NCBI RefSeq assembly: GCF_934359325.1
Contig: NZ_CAKRLH010000056.1
Span: 1-9,271, forward strand
Direction: 5' to 3'
Source: an uncultured Porphyromonas sp.
GTDB taxonomy: Bacteria; Bacteroidota; Bacteroidia; Bacteroidales; Porphyromonadaceae
Length of the DNA stretch: 9,271 nt
Shown: positions 5,790 through 9,271 of the stretch, piece by piece
Numbering within the stretch: position 1 is the first letter of the stretch
How the letters are laid out: every line of letters begins with the position of its first letter
The notes under the pieces: generated by a model
Database searches by the model: none
What the model was told of the DNA's origin: nothing
The model's input: only the letters and a program-made list of their open reading frames with translations
Translations under genes and position numbers: made by a program

Positions 5790-6235
5790 CGGTTTCGCGA
5801 GTCTATGCAGATGGTTACCGGTCCGTCGTTGAGCAGACGAACCTTCATATCTGCACCAAAGATCCCTTTCTTCACCTCAGTGCCGACCTCATCGGAGAGT
5901 GCCTTAGCCATAAGGTCGTAGAAAGGCTCTGCCTCGGGTCCCTTGGCGGCATGGATGTAGGAGGGTCTATTGCCCTTCTTCGTCGATGCCAGGAGGGTGA
6001 ATTGGCTCACCAGAAGGATCTCCCCGCCGATGGACTTGATGTCCTTATTCATCACCCCCTCCTCGTCATCAAAGATGCGGAGGGCGGCGATCTTACGAAC
6101 CAAGTAGTCCATATCCTCGGCGGTATCACCCACCTCTACTCCCTGCAAAACCAGCATCCCGTGTCCGATCGAGGAGATCACTGTCCCATCGACCGTCACG
6201 GAGGCCTCGCTCACACGCTGAATAACTGCTCTCAT
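5786..6235 (-). CDS. dtd: D-aminoacyl-tRNA deacylase, 149 aa
   Basis: Homodimeric proofreading enzyme that removes D-amino acids (and glycine from mischarged tRNA-Ala) from tRNA. The family start MRAVIQRVSEASVTVDG is exact in form. The active-site motif SQFTL is at 77-81 and the Gly-cisPro motif is seen as NDGPVT at 136-141. NRPSY is at 89-93. Length is normal. The frame stays open upstream to 6301, inside uvrC, but the extension matches nothing, so the start is ATG 6235. A TATCTTTG promoter octamer lies 4 nt before this ATG, in the 32-bp gap after uvrC, suggesting its own near-leaderless transcript. The stop overlaps the mazG-like start (ATGA). Confidence 0.94.
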   Translation of the reverse strand: MRAVIQRVSEASVTVDGTVISSIGHGMLVLQGVEVGDTAEDMDYLVRKIAALRIFDDEEGVMNKDIKSIGGEILLVSQFTLLASTKKGNRPSYIHAAKGPEAEPFYDLMAKALSDEVGTEVKKGIFGADMKVRLLNDGPVTICIDSRNR

Positions 6236-6239
6236 AAGC

Positions 6240-6247
6240 CAAAGATA
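6240..6247 (-). promoter_or_regulatory. Bacteroidetes-type -7 promoter element (TATCTTTG) of the dtd unit
   Basis: The minus strand reads TATCTTTG, a full TAnnTTTG match, lying between the uvrC stop (6268) and the dtd start, with only GCTT between it and the ATG. The -33 position shows no clear TTTG. If active it would drive dtd, the mazG-like gene and deoC, with transcription starting at or next to the start codon. Confidence 0.45.
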
Positions 6248-6267
6248 CAACTTTAGGAGAATAAAGG

Positions 6268-8097
6268 TCAGGGCTCGCTTTCGGGGTGGAAGTAATCCCA
6301 CACCTGACGAGCCTTGGCAGGACCAACAGCCTCCGCCAGTTGGTCCAGAGAGACAGACTCACGGATCCTCTTCACAGACTTGAAGGTGCGGATCAGCTTC
6401 TTCTGAGTGACCGGACCGATACCCGGGATAGCGTCGAGCTCAGAGGAGATCGACTTCTTGGCGTGGACATTGCGGTGGAAGGAGATGGCGAAGCGGTGCA
6501 CTTCATTTTGGATCCTCTCTAAGAGGTGAAAGACCTGCCCCCGCTGCATGATGCCTATCACCTGAGGCGGGTCCCCATAGAGCACTTCGCTGGTTCGGTG
6601 GCGGTCGTCCTTAGCGAGACCGAGGATCGGTATCTCGACACCCACTTCTTCAAGCGCTTTTCTCACCACGCCCATCTGACCTTTACCACCATCGGTGATG
6701 ATGAGGTCGGGGAGCTCCTCGCCCTCGTCCCGCAGGCGACTGTAGCGCCGCACCACCACCTCGTGCATCGAGGCGTAGTCGTCCGGCCCCTCGACCGTCT
6801 TGATGTGGTAGAGCCGGTAGTCCTTCTTGGAGGGGACACCGCCCTTAAAGACGACACAGGCGGCGACAGGATCGGCACCCTGGATATTGGAGTTATCGAA
6901 GCACTCTACGTGCCAGGGGAGCGTAGGTAGCCCGACCGAATTTTGCAGGTCTCGCAGGATCTGCATATTGTGCTGAGCGGGGTTGAGCTTCTCGGCCTGC
7001 AGGTCCTTATCCTTGATGAACTGATCCACATTGTGCTGGCTCAGGTCGAGGATATGCTTTCGGTCGCCCCTCTGAGGGATCGTGACGCGGTAGGCAGAGA
7101 GGTCGAGGTACTCCGGCATAAGGGGGAGAATGAGCTCGCGAGTGCCCTCCAGCGGCAGCGTATCGAGCAAGTCCTTCAGGACGGAGGCAAAGAGCTCCAT
7201 ATTCTCCTCCTCTATCCCCCGACGATACTCCATCGTCCGCCCAGAGATGATCCGCCCGTCCCTCGTCAGCAGATAATTGACGAAGAAGGAGCGCCTCGAG
7301 GAGCCATAGGTGGCCACCAGCGCATCACCGATGACGTTGCTCATAATGGTACTCTTCCCCTGATAGTTCTCCAGCGTATAGAGCATATTCTGCATCTGCA
7401 GGGCTGTCTCAAAGTCCAGCTCCTCAGATGCTTTTGTCATCACCTCCTTGATGTCACGCTTCACCTCCGTGATATGCCCTCGCAGGATCTCCTTAGCCGC
7501 CCGGACGTCCCTGTCGTAGTCCTCCTCCGACTGCAGTCCCTCACAAGGTCCCTTGCAGCGGCCGATGTGGTACTTCAGGCAGACACGGAATTTCCCCCGC
7601 TCTATGTTCTCTGACGAGAGATTGTAGCTACAGGTGCGAAACTTGTAGAGCCGGCGGAAGAGCTGAATCAGCTGGTAGGCCATCGACTTATTGGGATAGG
7701 GACCGTAGTACTCCGTGCTGCCGCCCGGCTGCGGCTTATGCGTGGTTCCAAATCGAGGAAAACGCTCTCTCGTGACGTAGATGTAGGGGTAGAAATTACC
7801 ATGCTTGAGCATGATATTGTAGGGCGGCTGATGCGTCTTGATGAGGTTATTCTCCAGCAGGAGCGCATCGGTCTCGGTCTGCACGACGATATACTCCACG
7901 GTCTCAAAGACGCGCAGCATCGCCCGAGCGTTGGGCCGATCCGACTCCCTCTGGAAGTACTGCCCCACCCGCTTGCGGAGATTCTTCGCCTTACCTACAT
8001 AGAGCACCTTATCCTCCTTGTCGCGGTAGATGTAGACTCCGGGCGACTCGGGGATCACGGACAGGCTCTTGTTTATCTCTTTCTTAGATATCAGCAT
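6268..8097 (-). CDS. uvrC: Excinuclease ABC subunit C, 609 aa
   Basis: Nuclease of UvrABC nucleotide excision repair, making the 3' then the 5' incision around a lesion. The GIY-YIG domain is at about 15-95 (SPGVYIYRDKEDKVLYVGKA). Four Cys at 156, 173, 181 and 185 fit the Fe-S-type cluster motif of UvrC. The UVR motif that contacts UvrB is at about 209-244. The RNase H-like 5' nuclease has D401 (CFDNSNIQG), GPDDYASM (D439/D440), D469 (ITDGGKGQ) and HRFAISFHR (534-542). Tandem helix-hairpin-helix motifs occupy about 553-605 (LDAIPGIGPVTQKKL). Length and residue set look complete. It begins 25 bp after the mnmG stop; 16 of those bases are a parS site ending 2 nt before the ATG, and no promoter octamer is visible, so co-transcription with mnmG is likely. 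No Shine-Dalgarno is seen. Confidence 0.97.
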   Translation of the reverse strand: MLISKKEINKSLSVIPESPGVYIYRDKEDKVLYVGKAKNLRKRVGQYFQRESDRPNARAMLRVFETVEYIVVQTETDALLLENNLIKTHQPPYNIMLKHGNFYPYIYVTRERFPRFGTTHKPQPGGSTEYYGPYPNKSMAYQLIQLFRRLYKFRTCSYNLSSENIERGKFRVCLKYHIGRCKGPCEGLQSEEDYDRDVRAAKEILRGHITEVKRDIKEVMTKASEELDFETALQMQNMLYTLENYQGKSTIMSNVIGDALVATYGSSRRSFFVNYLLTRDGRIISGRTMEYRRGIEEENMELFASVLKDLLDTLPLEGTRELILPLMPEYLDLSAYRVTIPQRGDRKHILDLSQHNVDQFIKDKDLQAEKLNPAQHNMQILRDLQNSVGLPTLPWHVECFDNSNIQGADPVAACVVFKGGVPSKKDYRLYHIKTVEGPDDYASMHEVVVRRYSRLRDEGEELPDLIITDGGKGQMGVVRKALEEVGVEIPILGLAKDDRHRTSEVLYGDPPQVIGIMQRGQVFHLLERIQNEVHRFAISFHRNVHAKKSISSELDAIPGIGPVTQKKLIRTFKSVKRIRESVSLDQLAEAVGPAKARQVWDYFHPESEP

Positions 8098-8099
8098 AC

Positions 8100-8115
8100 G
8101 GTTCCACGTGAAACA
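8100..8115. other. parS centromere-like ParB-binding site, copy 3 (mnmG-uvrC gap)
   Basis: The plus strand reads GGTTCCACGTGAAACA, which fits the parS consensus TGTTnCACGTGAAACA at every defined position except the first. It is the exact reverse complement of copy 2. It sits entirely in the 25-bp gap between the mnmG stop and the uvrC ATG, covering the region where a ribosome-binding site would lie. It is 4276 bp (centre to centre) from copy 2 and in inverted orientation. mnmG lies beside the origin and parAB in many bacteria, which fits a segregation site here (family knowledge). Confidence 0.85.
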
Positions 8116-8122
8116 GAAGGGG

Positions 8123-9271
8123 CTATCGTCCCATGAGAATCAGGAGGATATTAATGTCGGAAGGGCTGATGCCGGGGATGCGGGAGGCCTGCCCGATGGT
8201 CGCCGGGCGTATCCGGTCGAGCTTCTGTCGAGCCTCGGTCGAGAGCGACTGGATGGAGAGGTAGTCAAAGTGACCAGCGATGCGGATGTCCTCTAAGTGG
8301 CGAGCCTTCTCGGCGGCCTGACGCTCGCGGGCAATGTAGCCGGCATACTTCACCTCCACCTCGACGGTCTCCTTCACCTCCTCCGCCAGCTGCCCACCCT
8401 CCTCCAGGAAACGGGCAAGCTCCGGCACATAGGGCAGCAGTCCGTCCAGCGAGATACGGGGGCGAAGGATCACCTCACGGAGCCTCTGCGGATGCCTCAG
8501 CGGTGTCTCCCCTACCTGCTCGAAGTATGCCGTGAGGTCGGGCGTGTCGGCTACGGAAGTGTCCCTGAGCAGCTCCTCAAAGCGATCGATCAGCGCGAGC
8601 TTCGCCTCCAGTCGTTGACGGCGCTCTGTGTCGACCGTCCCAAGATCTATCCCCCTGGGGGTGAGTCGTCTGTCGGTATTATCCTGCCTTAGGAGGATGC
8701 GGTACTCTGAGCGACTGGTAAACATCCGGTAGGGCTCGTCCACCCCTTTCGTCACTAAGTCATCGATAAGCACCCCTATATAAGCCTCATCCCGAGCGAG
8801 GGTAAAGGATCTCGTCTGCCCCTGCACCGAGAAGTGAGCATTGACCCCGGCAACAAAGCCCTGCCCAGCCGCCTCCTCGTAGCCTGTCGTGCCATTGATT
8901 TGACCGGCAAAGAAGAGCCCCTTGACCAACTTCGTCTCTAATGTGTGGTGGAGCTGCGTCGGGTCAAAGAAGTCATACTCGATCGCATAGCCGGGCCGCA
9001 TGATCGTCGCGTCCCGAAGCGCCGGGATCTGCCGGATCGCCTCCTCCTGCACCTCTATGGGGAGCGAACTGCTGAAGCCATTGAGGTAATACATCGTCGT
9101 GTCGGCGCCCTCCGGCTCGAGGAAGAGCGGGTGGTGGTCCTTCCCCGCAAAGGTGACGATCTTCGTCTCTATGCTGGGGCAGTAGCGCGGTCCTATGCTG
9201 TGTATCTGACCATTGTAGAGCGGTGCCTCATCGAGGTGACGCCGCAGCACCTCGTGGCTGGCAGGCGTCGT
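8123..9271 (-). CDS. mnmG: tRNA uridine-5-carboxymethylaminomethyl(34) synthesis enzyme MnmG, C-terminal part (partial)
   Basis: FAD-dependent enzyme that with MnmE installs (carboxymethyl)aminomethyl groups on wobble uridine 34 of certain tRNAs. The window holds 382 codons plus stop; the frame is open to the right edge, so the first roughly 240 residues with the Rossmann FAD-binding motif are missing. A GTG at 9250 inside the frame is an internal Val, not a start. Visible family blocks in order: GPRYCPSIE (conserved Cys), FLEPEG, SSSLPIEVQ, RPGYAIEYDFFDP, GLFFAGQINGTTGYEEAAGQG (FAD-contacting region), MFTSRSEYRILLRQDNTDRR, then the helical C-terminal domain that binds MnmE and tRNA, with YAGYI and the terminal SRIPGISPSDINILLILMGR. 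All are typical and nothing looks broken. It is the first gene in transcription order here and probably co-transcribed with uvrC. Confidence 0.96.
   Translation of the reverse strand, partial: TTPASHEVLRRHLDEAPLYNGQIHSIGPRYCPSIETKIVTFAGKDHHPLFLEPEGADTTMYYLNGFSSSLPIEVQEEAIRQIPALRDATIMRPGYAIEYDFFDPTQLHHTLETKLVKGLFFAGQINGTTGYEEAAGQGFVAGVNAHFSVQGQTRSFTLARDEAYIGVLIDDLVTKGVDEPYRMFTSRSEYRILLRQDNTDRRLTPRGIDLGTVDTERRQRLEAKLALIDRFEELLRDTSVADTPDLTAYFEQVGETPLRHPQRLREVILRPRISLDGLLPYVPELARFLEEGGQLAEEVKETVEVEVKYAGYIARERQAAEKARHLEDIRIAGHFDYLSIQSLSTEARQKLDRIRPATIGQASRIPGISPSDINILLILMGR

Noticed and set aside
1..9271. Mobile elements, CRISPR arrays, tRNA or rRNA genes, defence or secondary-metabolite systems
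   Set aside because: None seen: no transposase-like or phage-like proteins, no regularly spaced repeats, and no tRNA-like cloverleaf in the intergenic regions.

Overview
This is a chromosomal, largely housekeeping window. All seven genes lie on the minus strand, so transcription runs from right to left. Several features point to Bacteroidetes, most likely Bacteroidales and possibly Porphyromonas-like. Three genes carry the octamer TAnnTTTG (the Bacteroidetes -7 promoter element) just before their start codons. Shine-Dalgarno sequences are not evident. An SbsA-type Ig-like lipoprotein and a two-TM sensor kinase of Bacteroidetes type are present. The species call is inference.

Right to left, the layout is: the C-terminal 382 residues of mnmG (tRNA wobble-uridine modification, cut by the window edge), uvrC (nucleotide excision repair), dtd (D-aminoacyl-tRNA deacylase), a small MazG-type nucleotide pyrophosphohydrolase, and deoC (deoxyribose-phosphate aldolase). 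The dtd, mazG-like and deoC genes overlap end to end and probably form one transcript starting at a promoter in the uvrC-dtd gap. A 273-bp AT-richer intergenic region follows, with a candidate deoC terminator and a candidate aroA promoter. Next come aroA (EPSP synthase, shikimate pathway) and, 4 bp after it, a 671-residue Ig-like lipoprotein. After a 111-bp gap holding a hairpin and another promoter-like octamer comes the N-terminal sensor half of a histidine kinase, cut by the left edge.

The most notable signal is not a gene. The 15-mer GTTTCACGTGGAACC, a near-exact match to the ParB-binding centromere site parS, occurs three times. Two copies are inside the aroA coding sequence, where both are read in the same frame as Val-Pro-Arg-Glu-Thr. 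The third fills most of the mnmG-uvrC gap. This suggests a chromosome-segregation (ParABS) loading zone embedded in metabolic and repair genes. A second theme is promoter octamers only 4 to 7 nt from the start codons of dtd, aroA and the kinase, implying leaderless or nearly leaderless mRNAs. I saw no mobile element, CRISPR array, tRNA, rRNA or defence system.
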